Positions 5,702 to 5,845 of a DNA stretch of 5,845 nucleotides are shown here, one piece after another. Each line of letters opens with the position of its first letter. Positions within the stretch are counted from its first letter, which is position 1. The translations under genes and the position numbers were made by a program. The stretch is from Fusobacteriales bacterium. Lineage in GTDB: Bacteria; Fusobacteriota; Fusobacteriia; Fusobacteriales; Leptotrichiaceae. Location of the stretch: NCBI GenBank assembly GCA_031285605.1, contig JAITVW010000089.1, forward strand, positions 1 through 5,845, read 5' to 3'. The notes under the pieces are model-generated. The model was not told the DNA's origin, did no database searches, and saw only the letters and a list, made by a program, of their open reading frames with translations.

Positions 5702-5845
5702 CTTCTTTAGTACTCTTTATATTCAAAAATTTTGAATTTCCTTATATAGAAAAACAGCTTCATATCACAGGGATTATTATCTTTCTTAATTTAAAATCTC
5801 ACTCATTAAAAAATACCATTCATTTATAAATCATAATAAACAAGT
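5702..5845. other. AT-rich intergenic stretch without a recognisable gene
   Basis: No coding frame, tRNA or further RNA gene could be supported here on either strand. The only structure seen is a perfect AT-rich inverted repeat, ATTCAAAA-A-TTTTGAAT (5721-5737), about 20 bp upstream of the proximal SRP -35 box. It could be an operator, part of an upstream gene's terminator, or chance in AT-rich DNA. Together with 5166-5701 this forms a 680-nt protein-free region holding the SRP RNA, its promoter, the palindrome and a terminator. Confidence 0.55.

Noticed and set aside
5721..5737. Inverted repeat ATTCAAAA-A-TTTTGAAT as a terminator of an upstream gene
   Set aside because: The stem has one G-C pair per arm and no clear U tract on either side, and no upstream gene is visible in the window.
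1..5845. CRISPR arrays, tRNAs, insertion-sequence transposase genes and defence genes
   Set aside because: None was seen: no regularly spaced repeats, no tRNA-like TTCGA arms in context, and no transposase or defence domain in any supported frame.

Overview
The window looks like an AT-rich diderm (Gram-negative-type) bacterium, most likely a member of the Fusobacteriota such as the Leptotrichiaceae/Sebaldella group. This placement is an inference from three things: strong A+T bias in coding and intergenic DNA, a lipid A gene cluster (so an LPS outer membrane), and an SRP RNA of the long, Alu-domain type best known from Firmicutes and other deep lineages. A Gram-negative Firmicute (Negativicutes) is the main alternative.

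Every gene is on the minus strand, so transcription runs from high to low coordinates. At the upstream end (about 5702-5845) no gene is visible. Next comes a near-consensus promoter (5666-5694) driving a 266-nt large-type SRP RNA gene, ffs (5393-5658). Abutting its 3' end is a 162-bp imperfect palindrome with gap-free 51- to 52-nt arms (5232-5393), which no ordinary feature explains. A short rho-independent terminator follows (5198-5221). A TTG-started gene (3936-5165) then encodes an N-terminal GNAT-like domain fused to a cation diffusion facilitator (CDF) metal transporter whose intramembrane metal site reads N/D plus D/D, the manganese-type pattern.

After a 182-nt gap with a weak terminator and a strong extended -10 promoter (3785-3813), a compact operon begins: pcrA/uvrD helicase (1579-3753), lpxC (738-1574), fabZ (291-716) and lpxA (1-255, cut by the window edge). 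Gaps are 4, 21 and 35 nt, each gene has a Shine-Dalgarno sequence, and the lpxC ribosome site lies inside the last codons of pcrA.

Together, lpxA and lpxC make the first two committed steps of lipid A synthesis. FabZ works on hydroxyacyl-ACPs, the acyl pool that LpxA also draws on. The helicase is a DNA repair and transcription-conflict enzyme that shares the transcript without an obvious pathway link. The items most worth a second look are the long palindrome joined to the SRP RNA end, the GNAT-CDF fusion, and an Alu-bearing SRP RNA in an LPS-making bacterium.
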